A stretch of DNA of 64,000 bases from Pseudoduganella albidiflava (GCF_004322755.1 NZ_CP036401.1:4216001-4280000); one strand, 5' to 3'. Positions 52,650 to 61,764 are shown, numbered from the stretch's first letter. Notes: generated from the sequence alone by a model not told the origin. A program made the numbers and translations.

Positions 52650-53156
52650 ATGAAAATTATCGACCAGCGTTACCTCGACGGCGCCAACCGCTACTGCACC
52701 GAGCCTTGCCTGCTGAGCATTCTCGATCTCGGCCACCCTGCCCCGTATTCCGCGAGCGACATGCAGCAGTTGCGAGCGCGCCTGAAGACCGTGCTGCCGG
52801 GCTTGCGACAAGGCCGCAGCCTGATCGGCGTGGTGGGCGACGACGTGGACGCGCCGGGCCGCGGCCTGCAGCTGGCACGCCTGATCCAGAGCGTGGCGAT
52901 CGAACTGCACCGCCTGACCGGCGACGAGGTGATGATGGGGTTTGTCGGCGGCGTGCCGAAGATGCCGGGGCGCTACCGGCTGATCCTGCCGTTCCGCTGC
53001 GGCACCGTGGCCAACGCAGCGCTCAAGCTGGCGACCGAACTGGTCGCCGCCCTGCTGGCCGGGCAGCCGTACCGGCTGGATGAAGGGCTGGCCGAACTGC
53101 GCGGTATCGCCGCGGCCAGCGCGCCGACGCAGCCGTCCATCCGCATTGCCGCCTGA
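52650..53156 (+). CDS. Stand-alone cyanophycin synthetase N-domain-like protein
   Basis: A 168-residue cytoplasmic protein. The start MKIIDQRYLDGANRYCTEPC and the stretch LARLIQSVAIELHRLTGDEV followed by PGRYRLILPFR closely parallel the N-terminal domain of cyanophycin synthetases (MKIxxxRxLRGPNxxS..., HIIEHVALELQ..AG..., PGVYxVVFEY). The ATP-grasp and ligase domains of CphA are absent and no cph gene is adjacent. The domain in CphA helps hold the polymer; a role here in binding or regulating is speculative. Start is ATG at 52650 with AAAGGA upstream. Confidence 0.7.
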   Translation: MKIIDQRYLDGANRYCTEPCLLSILDLGHPAPYSASDMQQLRARLKTVLPGLRQGRSLIGVVGDDVDAPGRGLQLARLIQSVAIELHRLTGDEVMMGFVGGVPKMPGRYRLILPFRCGTVANAALKLATELVAALLAGQPYRLDEGLAELRGIAAASAPTQPSIRIAA

Positions 53157-53201
53157 ATTGGCCGGGTTGCTGCCTTGGTAGCCCGGATCGCCGCTGGATT
53201 A

Positions 53202-53246
53202 CCCGCACTGCTGCCGGTTTCCCGCACTGCTGCCGGTTTCCCGCAC
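53202..53246. repeat. 19-bp direct repeat
   Basis: CCCGCACTGCTGCCGGTTT occurs at 53202-53220 and again at 53221-53239, with the first seven bases of a third copy to 53246. It lies between two convergent genes and looks like a simple tandem duplication. Confidence 0.7.
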
Positions 53247-53304
53247 CGCCGCGCCAGCGATGGCCCGGCCGGGCGCCCGCGGCTACCGCTGTCGCCGCGG
53301 CGGC

Positions 53305-54015
53305 TTATTCGAACTGCCGCTTGAATTGCTCGAACTGTTCCGCCAGCGCCGCGTAGTCGGCGCGTAACTGCTGCACTTCCAGCTCCAGCTGGGCCACGCG
53401 GTCGGCCCGCGAGGCGCCGCCAGGCGCCACCGCCGCCGTTCCATAGCCCGCCTCTTCCCTTGCCAGCTGGATTTCCCCGCCCAGCAATTGCCCGTAGCGC
53501 GGCTCCTTGGTGCCCGGCGCCAGCGCCAGCTTCGCCACCACCGGCGGATATTTGTCGATCAGGAACTGCAATGCCTGTTCGACGTCCGCCACCGTCTTGA
53601 ACTCATGCAGCCGGCCCGTGCGCGTGCGGATCTCGCCGGCGGTCTGGTGGCCGCGCAGCATCAGGATCGTCAGCACGGCCAGCTTGTCCTGCTCGAGCGA
53701 CCATTTGATGCGCATGCGGTGCTCGTATTTCGTGACGCGGGCGCCGGCCGCCGTCACGGCATTGACGAGGCGGCGCTCGGCCAGGCGGGCCAGCACGTCG
53801 GCCACCGTATCTTCCGAAATCTGCATCACCGGATCGCGGCTGGACAGCTGGTTGCAGCCGTTGGTCAGCGCATTCAGCGACATCGGATAGTTATCCGGCG
53901 TCAGCGCTTCCTTTTCGGCCAGCACGGCCAGCACGCGGATCTCGAACGGGTCCAGCGTATCGCCCGAGGCATTCGCTGCGGAGCTATCCGCCGGGGTGTT
54001 TCCTGCATCTGTCAT
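53305..54015 (-). CDS. YceH family protein (DUF480)
   Basis: A 236-residue protein of the YceH family, with two winged-helix domains: LDPFEIRVLAVLAEKEALTP, YPMSLNALTNGCNQLSSRDP and LLRGHQTAGEIRTRTGRLHE. The C-terminal coiled coil (VAQLELEVQQLRADYAALAE) is also typical. The E. coli homologue's role is unclear. The ATG at 54015 is preceded by GAGGA; it starts 9 bp after the cysE stop, so the two genes are likely co-transcribed. Confidence 0.93.
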   Translation of the reverse strand: MTDAGNTPADSSAANASGDTLDPFEIRVLAVLAEKEALTPDNYPMSLNALTNGCNQLSSRDPVMQISEDTVADVLARLAERRLVNAVTAAGARVTKYEHRMRIKWSLEQDKLAVLTILMLRGHQTAGEIRTRTGRLHEFKTVADVEQALQFLIDKYPPVVAKLALAPGTKEPRYGQLLGGEIQLAREEAGYGTAAVAPGGASRADRVAQLELEVQQLRADYAALAEQFEQFKRQFE

Positions 54016-54024
54016 GTCTGTTCC

Positions 54025-54771
54025 TCAATCGACCAGCTTGTTCAGTTGGGCGGGATCGGGCTTGCCGACAGCCTCGATATCCCCGCATTGCAAACCGCTT
54101 TCCTTCAGCAGCGCAATGATGCGCTCGATCTGCCGTTCCTGCGCCGCCGCGTGGTTGATCAGGCCATGCAGCGCTTTCGACATGGGGTCGTCGCCATTCG
54201 GCGTGACGCCATAAGCCGCGAACAGGCGCTGCGCATGGCGCTGCGTGTCCGGCTCGTGCTTCTGGACGATCTGGGCCGGATTGCCGACCGCCGTCGCCCC
54301 CGGCGGCACCGGTTTCAGCAGCACGGCGTTCGAGCCCACCTTGGCGTACTCGCCCACCGTGAAACCGCCCAGCACCTTGGCGCCGGCGCCAACGATCACG
54401 CCACGCTCCAGCGTGGGATGCCGCTTCTCTCCCGGCGCCAGCGACGTACCGCCCAGCGTGACGCCCTGGTAGATCGTGCAATCGTCACCGATGACCGCCG
54501 TCTCGCCCACCACCACGCCGAAGCCGTGATCGATGAAGACACGCCGGCCGATCGTGGCGCCGGGATGGATCTCGATGCCCGTAGCGATGCGCGCCAGCGC
54601 GCTGATGAAGCGGCCCGGCCATTTCAGGCCGTGGGTCCAGCACCAGTGTGCCAGGCGGTGCGCGACGATCGCATGCAGGCCGGGGTAGCACGTCAGCACC
54701 TCCCAGGCGTTGCGTGCGGCGGGATCGCGTTCGATGATGCTGCGGATGTCTTGGCGCAGGTGGCGAAACAT
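54025..54771 (-). CDS. cysE: Serine O-acetyltransferase
   Basis: A 248-residue enzyme that acetylates serine in cysteine synthesis. The N-terminal helical SATase domain (MFRHLRQDIRSIIERDPAAR) leads into the left-handed beta-helix with IHPGATIGRRVFIDHGFGVV, ETAVIGDDCTIYQGVTLGG and RHPTLERGVIVGAGAKVLGG; the catalytic Asp and His are in the IDHGFG and KRHPT loops. The C-terminal tail that binds CysK usually ends in Ile; here it ends ...AQLNKLVD, so complex formation may differ. The ATG at 54771 fits the family; longer upstream frames run through a minisatellite. Confidence 0.95.
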   Translation of the reverse strand: MFRHLRQDIRSIIERDPAARNAWEVLTCYPGLHAIVAHRLAHWCWTHGLKWPGRFISALARIATGIEIHPGATIGRRVFIDHGFGVVVGETAVIGDDCTIYQGVTLGGTSLAPGEKRHPTLERGVIVGAGAKVLGGFTVGEYAKVGSNAVLLKPVPPGATAVGNPAQIVQKHEPDTQRHAQRLFAAYGVTPNGDDPMSKALHGLINHAAAQERQIERIIALLKESGLQCGDIEAVGKPDPAQLNKLVD

Positions 54772-54889
54772 GGGTGCTCGGGAGGACGGTCGAACCACGA
54801 TGGTAGCGCATCGGCAGGCGCCTTGCAGGCTGGCGCCCGCACCCGACCAGCCCTGCTGTCGCGTGCGCACCGGGGGAAAGTTCGGGCGC

Positions 54890-54994
54890 AAGTCTTTCGG
54901 CTGAAACCCGTTCAGCCGGAAGTCGCCCAGGCGGCAGTCTTCCGGCTGCAAGCCCTTCGGGCGGAAGCCTTCAGACTGGAAGCCCTTCAGACTT
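54890..54994. repeat. 15-bp minisatellite, seven copies
   Basis: Seven exact-length 15-bp units (54890-54904 to 54980-54994) follow the pattern AAGnCnTTCnGnCnG. On the minus strand they would encode pentapeptide-like units (GFQSE, GFRPK, GLQPE, DCRLG, DFRLN, GFQPK, DLRPN). The last unit covers the final codons of rlmB. The multiple-of-three period is compatible with coding, but no gene is evident. Confidence 0.75.
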
Positions 54995-55733
54995 CCTTCG
55001 CCATCCGCTGGCGGCGGGCTTCGTACAGGCACACGCCGGAAGCCACCGACACGTTCAGGCTCTCGACGGAGCCGAACATCGGGATGCTCACCAGCACGTC
55101 GCAGGTTTCACGCGTCAGGCGGCGCATGCCCTCGCCTTCGGAACCCATCACCAGCGCGGTCGGGCCGGTGAAGTCGGCTTCGTACAGGCCCTTCTCGCCG
55201 TCGTCCGAGGTACCGATCAGCCAGATGTCGCGCTCCTTCAGTTCGCGCAGCGTGCGCGCCAGGTTCGTGACGGTGATGTAGGGCACGGTCTCGGCCGCGC
55301 CGCTGGCCACCTTGGCGGCAGTGGCGTTCAGGCCCACCGCGCGGTCCTTCGGCACGATCACCGCGTGCGCGCCGACGCCGTCGGCCACGCGCAGGCAGGC
55401 GCCCAGGTTGTGCGGGTCGGTAATGCCGTCGAGTACCAGCAGCAGTGGCGGGCCGTCGATCGCGTCGAGCAGTTCGTCGAGGTTGCGCGCCAGCGCCAGC
55501 TGCGATGCGAAGGCGATCACGCCCTGGTGGCGGCGGGTGCCAACGATCTTGTCGAGGCGGGCCGAGTCGACCGGCATCACGCGCACGCCGGCCGCTTTCG
55601 CGTTGGCGATCAGGTCCTTCATGCGGCGGTCGTCGCGGCCGGCGTCGACGAAGATCTCTTCGACGGACGAGGCTTCATGGCGCAGGCGCGAGGTGACGGC
55701 GTGGAAGCCGAAAATCATTTTGTTCTTGGACAT
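54987..55733 (-). CDS. rlmB: 23S rRNA (guanosine(2251)-2'-O)-methyltransferase
   Basis: A 248-residue SPOUT (TrmH-type) methyltransferase that modifies Gm2251 of 23S rRNA. The L30e-like N-terminal substrate domain ([20 protein letters not shown]) and the knotted catalytic domain with motifs 1-3 ([46 protein letters not shown]) are complete. The ATG at 55733 is at family homology. It lies 70 bp downstream of rnr, the usual rnr-rlmB order in proteobacteria, and is followed by a minisatellite. Confidence 0.96.
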   Translation of the reverse strand: MSKNKMIFGFHAVTSRLRHEASSVEEIFVDAGRDDRRMKDLIANAKAAGVRVMPVDSARLDKIVGTRRHQGVIAFASQLALARNLDELLDAIDGPPLLLVLDGITDPHNLGACLRVADGVGAHAVIVPKDRAVGLNATAAKVASGAAETVPYITVTNLARTLRELKERDIWLIGTSDDGEKGLYEADFTGPTALVMGSEGEGMRRLTRETCDVLVSIPMFGSVESLNVSVASGVCLYEARRQRMAKEV

Positions 55734-55802
55734 GGTACGTAGTTCTTGTGTGGCGAACGGGTTCGCCGGGGATGCGCCGCGGCGGGTGCCGCGGCGCTGG
55801 GA

Positions 55803-58487
55803 TCAATGTTTCTTCCGTGCCTTGCCACTGGAAGCGGTGGCCGGCTTTCCGGCGGCCTGGGTCTTGCCGCGCTTGGCGGGAGCGGCCGGTTTGCCACGGC
55901 CCTTCGGCTGCGCTTCGAAGTCGAATTGCGGCAGCAGCGTGATCGAGGGGGCCGGTGCCGGGGCGGCCGCTTCGCCGCCTTCGCCGCGTTTCGGTTTGCC
56001 CTTGCGTGGCGCACCCGCTTCGTCGGCCACCTTGCGCGGGGCGCGCGGCGCATCTTCCTGGGCGAAGGCGGGAGCGGCGCCGCGTCCTCCGCCAGTGCCA
56101 CCGTTGCCGGCACCGGCGCCCTTGCCGGCACCGCCGCGCGACGATCCGCCACGGGAGTTGCCGCGGCGTGGCTTGACGTCTTCCTCGCCGAAACCGTCGT
56201 CGTGGAATGCGGCGCCCTTTCGGCCACCGCGCGGCGGTGGCGGCGCCATGCCTTCGGTTTCGCTCGGCGCCAGGCGCAGGTCGATCTTGCGCGACTCCAG
56301 GTCCACGCGCACCACCTGCACCATCACGCGGTCGGTCAGCTGGTAGCGCTTGCCGGTGCGTTCGCCGCGCAATTCATGGCGCGCGTCGTCGTACTGGAAG
56401 TAATCGGCGCCCAGGTCCGTCACGTGCACCAGGCCTTCGACGAACAGCTGGTCGAGCTGCACGAAGATGCCGAAGGTGGTCACGCCGGTGATGATGCCGC
56501 TGAATTCCTCGCCCAGCTTGTCCTGCATGAAGTAGCACTTCAGCCAGGCTTCGACATCGCGCGATGCCTCGTCGGCGCGGCGCTCGTTGGCCGAGCAGTG
56601 CACGCCCAGCGCATCCCACACGGTGAGGTCGCGCGCCGCCTTCGGTTCCTTGCCGGCGGCCTTGTCCTTCAGCTGCTGGCGGCGCGTGGCGTTCGATACC
56701 GTGGTGTTCAGCACGCTCGTGTCGCCGATCTTCGGCTCGTACTTCTTGCCCTGCAAGATGGCCTTGATGGCGCGGTGCGTCAGCAAATCCGGATAGCGGC
56801 GGATCGGGCTCGTGAAGTGCGCATACGCTTCGTACGCGAGACCGAAGTGGCCGATGTTCTCCGGGCTGTAGACGGCTTGCTGCATGGAGCGCAGCAGCAT
56901 GGTCTGCAGCAGGTTCGCATCGGGGCGCTCCTTGATCTTGCGCATCAGTTCGGCGTAGTCGCCGGCCACCGGCGTATCGCCGCCGCCCAGCCCCAGCCCC
57001 ACCTGCTTGAGGAATTCACGCACCTGCGTGAGCTTTTCCTTGGTCGGCGCGGCGTGGATCCGGTACGTGCCCGGATGCTTGTGCCGCAGCAGCAGGTCGG
57101 CCGCGCACACGTTCGCGGCCAGCATGCATTCCTCGATCAGCTTGTGCGCATCGTTGCGGGTGCGCGGGATGATCTTCTCGATCTTGCCGGCCGGGTTGCA
57201 GACGATATAGGTCTCGGTGGTCTCGAAATCGATCGCGCCACGCTCCAGCCGGGCCTTCAGCAGCGCGTGGTAGACGGCATACAGGTCCTGCAGGTGCGGC
57301 ACCAGGTGGGCGCGCTTGGCCGCTTCCGGCCCTTTCGTGTTCGACAGGATGGCCGCGACTTCGGTGTACGTGAAACGGGCCGCCGAGTGGATCACGGCCG
57401 GGTAGAACTGGTAAGCCTTGATCTCGCCCTGCGCGGTGACGACGGCATCGCAGACCAGCGTCAGGCGGTCGACGGCCGGGTTCAGCGAGCACAGGCCGTT
57501 CGACAGCTTTTCCGGCAGCATCGGGATCACCCGGCGCGGGAAATACACCGACGTGCTGCGCTCGATCGCATCGGTATCGAGCGCATCGTTCGGCTTCACG
57601 TAATGGGAGACGTCGGCGATGGCCACGATCAGGCGGAACGCATTGGTACGGCCGATCTTCACGGGCTCGCAGTACACCGCGTCGTCGAAATCGCGCGCAT
57701 CCTCGCCGTCGATCGTCACGAGCGGCACGTCGCGCAGGTCGACACGATCGCCCCAGTCCTTCTCGTGCACCACGTCCGGTAGCCGGGCGGCCTGCTTCAG
57801 GGCCGCATCGGAAAACACGTGCGGCACGCCGAACTTGCGCACCGCGATCTCGATCTCCATGCCCGGGTCGTCCATGTCGCCCAGCACCTCGACGATCCGG
57901 CCGACCGGCTGCTTGAAGCGGCCCGGCTGCTCGGTGAGTTCGACGCTGACGATCTGGCCGCTCTTGGCCTTGCCGGGCGAACCGGCCACCAGGATATCCT
58001 GGCCGATGCGCTTGTCTTCCGGCGCGACGATCCACACGCCGTTATCCTTCAGCAGCCTGCCAATGATGTGCGTATTGCCCCGCTCGACCACTTCGACGAT
58101 GCTGCCTTCCGGGCGGCCGCGGCGGTCGTAGCCGGTGACCTTGGCCAGCACCTTGTCGCCATGCAGTACCTTCTGCATCTCGCGTTCGGTGAGGAACAGG
58201 TCGTCGCCCGGTTCGTCGGGGATCACGAAGCCGAAGCCGTCGCGGTGCGCGCTGACGCGGCCGGAAACGAAACCGGAATGGTCGGCCAGCACATAGAAAC
58301 CGCTGCCATCGGACCGGATCTGTCCGTCGCGTTCCATCGCGTTCAGGCGGCGCGTCAGCACATCCTGGGATTCGGATTTCACGTCGAGCGACATGGAAAG
58401 CGTACGCAGGTCGAGCGGCGCGTTGGCGCTACGGAAGATGCCGAGGATTTCCTCGCGGCTGGGAATGGTATGGGTCGTCTGGTTCAA
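55803..58487 (-). CDS. rnr: Ribonuclease R
   Basis: An 894-residue 3'-5' exoribonuclease of the RNB family. Domains: an N-terminal HTH_12 (~10-70), two cold-shock RNA-binding domains (~75-230), the RNB catalytic domain with VTIDGEDARDFDDAVYCEPV holding the metal aspartates (~250-600), an S1 domain (GIITGVTTFGIFVQLDQLFV), and a ~130-residue basic low-complexity tail rich in K, R, G, A and P, probably RNA-binding. The start is a TTG at 58487 directly before MNQTTHTIPSREEI, with a weak upstream AAAGAAC; no ATG is available without losing the HTH domain. rlmB follows. Confidence 0.96.
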   Translation of the reverse strand: MNQTTHTIPSREEILGIFRSANAPLDLRTLSMSLDVKSESQDVLTRRLNAMERDGQIRSDGSGFYVLADHSGFVSGRVSAHRDGFGFVIPDEPGDDLFLTEREMQKVLHGDKVLAKVTGYDRRGRPEGSIVEVVERGNTHIIGRLLKDNGVWIVAPEDKRIGQDILVAGSPGKAKSGQIVSVELTEQPGRFKQPVGRIVEVLGDMDDPGMEIEIAVRKFGVPHVFSDAALKQAARLPDVVHEKDWGDRVDLRDVPLVTIDGEDARDFDDAVYCEPVKIGRTNAFRLIVAIADVSHYVKPNDALDTDAIERSTSVYFPRRVIPMLPEKLSNGLCSLNPAVDRLTLVCDAVVTAQGEIKAYQFYPAVIHSAARFTYTEVAAILSNTKGPEAAKRAHLVPHLQDLYAVYHALLKARLERGAIDFETTETYIVCNPAGKIEKIIPRTRNDAHKLIEECMLAANVCAADLLLRHKHPGTYRIHAAPTKEKLTQVREFLKQVGLGLGGGDTPVAGDYAELMRKIKERPDANLLQTMLLRSMQQAVYSPENIGHFGLAYEAYAHFTSPIRRYPDLLTHRAIKAILQGKKYEPKIGDTSVLNTTVSNATRRQQLKDKAAGKEPKAARDLTVWDALGVHCSANERRADEASRDVEAWLKCYFMQDKLGEEFSGIITGVTTFGIFVQLDQLFVEGLVHVTDLGADYFQYDDARHELRGERTGKRYQLTDRVMVQVVRVDLESRKIDLRLAPSETEGMAPPPPRGGRKGAAFHDDGFGEEDVKPRRGNSRGGSSRGGAGKGAGAGNGGTGGGRGAAPAFAQEDAPRAPRKVADEAGAPRKGKPKRGEGGEAAAPAPAPSITLLPQFDFEAQPKGRGKPAAPAKRGKTQAAGKPATASSGKARKKH

Positions 58488-58612
58488 AACTGTTCTTTGG
58501 TCTTATTAGGATGATTTTGAGGGAAAGGTGGCAGCATAGTGTACCGGAGGCGCGCGAGAATGCCTAACGCGCGCCAATTGGAACGTGCTCCCGGCGCACT
58601 GTCATCGCCCCT

Positions 58613-58640
58613 TTGACATTCGAAAAGATTGCTCTATAAT
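58613..58640 (+). promoter_or_regulatory. Consensus sigma-70 promoter upstream of tRNA-Leu copy 1
   Basis: TTGACA (58613-58618) and TATAAT (58635-58640), both perfect hexamers, are spaced by 16 bp. A predicted transcript would start near 58647 and reach tRNA-Leu copy 1 after about 120 nt. A second weak TATCAT at 58732 could start closer. Confidence 0.8.
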
Positions 58641-58765
58641 CCTGGCTCTCGCAGCAATGCGGGAATGCTGTAAAGAGTCGATGTGCAGTGTGGAATGAAA
58701 GTTCATCTGGCGCAAAACTCTCCAAAGCGCTATCATAGCAGTAGTTGCACAGAGTTACATGCAGT

Positions 58766-58850
58766 GCCCACGTGGCGGAATTGGTAGACGCGCATGGTTC
58801 AGGTCCATGTGCCGCAAGGTGTGGGGGTTCGAGTCCCTCCGTGGGCACCA
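58766..58850 (+). tRNA. tRNA-Leu(CAG), copy 1
   Basis: An 85-nt gene with acceptor stem GCCCACG/CGTGGGC, anticodon stem CATGG/CCATG enclosing TTCAGGT (anticodon CAG), a type-II long variable arm, GGTTCGAGTCC T-arm and an encoded CCA. It is identical base for base to four other copies in the window. Confidence 0.97.
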
Positions 58851-58930
58851 CTCTACCGGATACCGGGCTGTTCAGCCCCGAGGCAAACCTTGATGGCAGT
58901 GCTGAGAATGCACTGCAAGCAGCCTCCGTA

Positions 58931-58965
58931 AAAAAGCCGTGAATCGAAAGATTCACGGCTTTTTT
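58931..58965 (+). terminator. Intrinsic terminator after tRNA-Leu copy 1
   Basis: AAGCCGTGAATC-GAAA-GATTCACGGCTT has a ~12-bp stem, GNRA-type loop and a run of T. The terminator after tRNA-Leu copy 2 is nearly identical, so both derive from one duplicated segment. Confidence 0.9.
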
Positions 58966-59057
58966 CGTTGGCGCTGTGCGCGGTAATTAGGGGAACTTCC
59001 CGCCGGAATCACGGTCTGACTTCCTGTTGAGATACTTCATGTATATCAGGAGGCGAC

Positions 59058-60011
59058 ATGGGCACGGCGGAGGTTGGAGTTCTGATCGAAGCGTTGATGC
59101 GGCAACAGCTCTCGGAAGATCAGGTCGCGTTGCTGCAGGACTTTCTTGCCTGCGTCGAGCCATCGGGCCAGTGCCCTCGCCTGATCGAGGAAGCCGCCGG
59201 AAAGCCACCATGTCCACATTGCGGGTGCCAGCGGTCCCACCGTTGTGGACAGGCCAGTGGCTTGCAGCGCTATCGCTGCGTGGCGTGCCGGCGCAGCTTC
59301 AATGCCTTGACCGGTACACCGCTGGCCCGTCTGCGCCTGCGCGACAAGTGGCTGCGATACCTGCAATGCCTGATCGAGTCGACCCCTGTGCGCTCGGCAG
59401 CCAGCCGCGTGGCGGTAGCCAAGTCAACCAGCTTTCGATGGCGCCATCGTTTCATCGCCGCCTTGCTCCGGGCGTCCCGTCCGCAACTATCAGGCATCGT
59501 CGAGGCCGATGAAACTTATTTGCTGGAATCACAAAAGGGCTCGCGCCACCTGGACCGCCCGCCCCGCAAACGCGGCGGCAAAGCCAGCCGGCGCGGCATC
59601 AGCAGCGAGCTGGACTGCATCCTCGTAGCTCGTGACCGCAACCGCCAAACCTGTGACTTCGTCACAGGCCGCGGCACGGTCACTGTTGGCCAGCTGATGA
59701 AACACCTGAAGCCCGTACTGGCGCCCGATGTACTACTCGTGACCGATGCCGCCAAGGCATACCAGGCATTTGCAAAGCAGGCCGGCATCACCCACGAAGC
59801 AATCAACGTGCGAGCCGGTATTCGGGCACGCGGTGCACTCCATATCCAAGGCGTCAATGGATGGCATGGCCGCTTCAAGACCTGGCTGCGGCGATTCAAT
59901 GGTGTCGCGAGCCGCTACCTGGCCAATTACACCGGCTGGCAGCGCTTGCTCGATGCCGACGAGCCGACGGCGCCACGGCAATGGTTGCGCATTGCCGTGG
60001 CGCCAGCCTAG
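59058..60011 (+). mobile_element. IS1595-family transposase (ISXO2-like)
   Basis: A 317-residue transposase. The N-terminal zinc ribbon (CPHCGCQRSHRCGQ...YRCVACRRSF) and the DDE catalytic domain (GIVEADETYLLESQKGSRHL, VLLVTDAAKAYQAFAKQAGI, IQGVNGWHGRFKTWLRRFNG) identify the IS1595 group. AGGAGG precedes the ATG. Length is normal, so the enzyme may be active. Terminal inverted repeats could not be recognised at either side, so the element's ends are unknown. It lies between tRNA-Leu copy 1 and the first PEP-CTERM gene. Confidence 0.88.
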
Positions 60012-60176
60012 CTGATCAGCTCTTTTGTTGCGCTCGGCATGCAAAAAAGTTTCGTGACCATCGGCAAGGCTATTCAACGCGAACAGCGCCTTTTCGTTTA
60101 CAGCCCGCTCTCGCCATCTCGACCGGAAATACCAGTTCGTTGTCAATAAATAAATTACAAAAAGATATTTTTCTTA

Positions 60177-60205
60177 TTGCCGAGCTTGTATTTCCCCGAT
60201 AATCT
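60177..60205 (+). promoter_or_regulatory. Putative promoter of first PEP-CTERM gene
   Basis: TTGCCG (60177-60182) and TAATCT (60200-60205) are 17 bp apart, about 190 bp before the start. The surrounding A/T-rich block (AAAAAGATATTTTTCTTATT) strongly resembles that before tRNA-Leu copy 3. Apart from this, the 60012-60395 interval shows no gene. Confidence 0.55.
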
Positions 60206-60395
60206 TTCTCGTCCGCGGCATACCGCTGCCGCATGGACGATCCGGGCGGATTGCAAGAGACCTCGACTCTCCGACTCCCCGGTAACGCCACCCGCGTGCT
60301 CATCCAGCCCGGCAGAAAGGCCATTCGCGCCCTTTCCCGACCAGTTCTTCCAGTCCCGACAACAATTAGAGATGCTCATGAAAACAAGGAGATGC

Positions 60396-61493
60396 ATGAA
60401 AACGTTTGCACAAATGATAGCGCTCGCCCTGGCGATCGGCGCGGCTACGACCGCCACCGCAGCGCCGGTATTCAATTTCCAGTTCACGGCCGGCACTTCG
60501 GCGCAGGCACAACAAGGGTTCATCACCGCGGCCTCGCGCTGGTCCAACCTGCTGGCCGACGATGTGACGATCAATCTGACGGTCGGCTTCAATCCACTGG
60601 CCGGCGGGACGATCGCACAGGCCCAATCTTCGCGCTCGCTGTTCTACTATTCGGGCTTCCGCGGAGCGTTGATCCAGGACGCCAGTTCCCGCTTCGACGC
60701 GATGGCCACCAGCAGCCTTCCCGGCGGCGGCACGTTCGGCATGCTGCTGAACCGTACATCGGACAATCCGAACGGCGCCGGCAGCGCCATCCCCTACCTC
60801 GACAATAATCACAGTCTCAACAACTCCATCGTGGCCATCACCAGCGCCGAGGCCAAGGCGGTCGGCCTGGTGCCGATCGAGGAGACATTAAGCGGATGCA
60901 TCGGCACCTGCGACGGCTTCATCCAGTTCAACAGCAACTTTGCGTTCGACTTCAATCCGCATGACGGCGTGCAGGCCGATGCGTTCGACTTCGTCGGCGC
61001 CGCCGCGCATGAAATCGGCCACACACTGGGCTTCACCAGCGGCGTCGACGTGCTGGAATACTATTCCACGCCCCCTGAGCTGCACCCGGCGGACGCGCTC
61101 CCGTTGGTTTCCGGACTGGACCTGTTCCGTTATTCGGAGCAAAGCGCCGCCGCGGGCGTAATCGACTGGACCGCGGACGACCGCGAGAAATACTTTTCGA
61201 TCGATGGCGGCGCCACGGGCATCGCGACCTTCTCCACTGGCCAGGCATACGGCGACGGCCACCAGGCCAGCCACTGGGAGGATGACAAGTACATCGGCCT
61301 GATGGATCCCACTGGCGGCATGGGCGAGGTAGTGGTCATTACCGGTGAAGACCTGCTGGCGCTGGACGCGATCGGGTGGGACGTGTCGCCTGTTCCTGAA
61401 CCATCGAGCTATGCAATGCTCGGTGCCGGCCTGATGCTGCTTGGTGGCCGGGCGGTACGCAACTCGGCACGGAAGAAGCCAGCCGGTTGCTAA
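60396..61493 (+). CDS. Exported PEP-CTERM metalloprotease-like protein, copy 1
   Basis: A 365-residue secreted protein: signal peptide (1-23, TATAAP cleavage), mature chain with AHEIGHTLGFTSGVD (HExxH at 205-209), GLMDPTGGMG as a Met-turn-like site, ALDAIGWDV, and a C-terminal PEP-CTERM sorting signal (VPEPSSYAMLGAGLMLLGGR then basic tail) that would be processed by an exosortase. Two Cys (GCIGTC) may form a disulfide. It resembles the NF038122 family. The ATG at 60396 has AAGGAG directly before it; upstream ATGs at 60372 and 60378 are less suitable. It is about 60-65% like copy 2 by eye. Confidence 0.9.
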   Translation: MKTFAQMIALALAIGAATTATAAPVFNFQFTAGTSAQAQQGFITAASRWSNLLADDVTINLTVGFNPLAGGTIAQAQSSRSLFYYSGFRGALIQDASSRFDAMATSSLPGGGTFGMLLNRTSDNPNGAGSAIPYLDNNHSLNNSIVAITSAEAKAVGLVPIEETLSGCIGTCDGFIQFNSNFAFDFNPHDGVQADAFDFVGAAAHEIGHTLGFTSGVDVLEYYSTPPELHPADALPLVSGLDLFRYSEQSAAAGVIDWTADDREKYFSIDGGATGIATFSTGQAYGDGHQASHWEDDKYIGLMDPTGGMGEVVVITGEDLLALDAIGWDVSPVPEPSSYAMLGAGLMLLGGRAVRNSARKKPAGC

Positions 61494-61592
61494 GGTTACT
61501 GGCATCGAGCGCTCACCAGGACGGTAGCTGGGCGCCTCGAGGGACCTGCGCGCCTCGTCGCCGGCAATGTTTGCAAAGAGTACAAATTCCTC

Positions 61593-61621
61593 TTGCTCAA
61601 CAGCGCTCCAGCCGCTATGAT
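61593..61621 (+). promoter_or_regulatory. Promoter of tRNA-Leu copy 2
   Basis: TTGCTC (61593-61598) and TATGAT (61616-61621) are 17 bp apart, with the tRNA beginning 43 bp after the -10. This is a good sigma-70 match for a stable RNA gene. Confidence 0.6.
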
Positions 61622-61663
61622 GCGTGCCTCGTTGCAGTACATCGCAGCGAATGAGTCAGCAGT

Positions 61664-61748
61664 GCCCACGTGGCGGAATTGGTAGACGCGCATGGTTCAG
61701 GTCCATGTGCCGCAAGGTGTGGGGGTTCGAGTCCCTCCGTGGGCACCA
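61664..61748 (+). tRNA. tRNA-Leu(CAG), copy 2
   Basis: Identical to copy 1 over 85 nt. Its 3' flank CTCTACCGGATAC matches copies 1 and 5, evidence of duplication with flanking DNA. Confidence 0.97.
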
Positions 61749-61764
61749 CTCTACCGGATACAGG

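Noticed and set aside
58980..60060. Terminal inverted repeats for the IS1595 element
   Set aside because: I compared the flanks by eye and found no convincing pair, so element borders were not given beyond the transposase gene.
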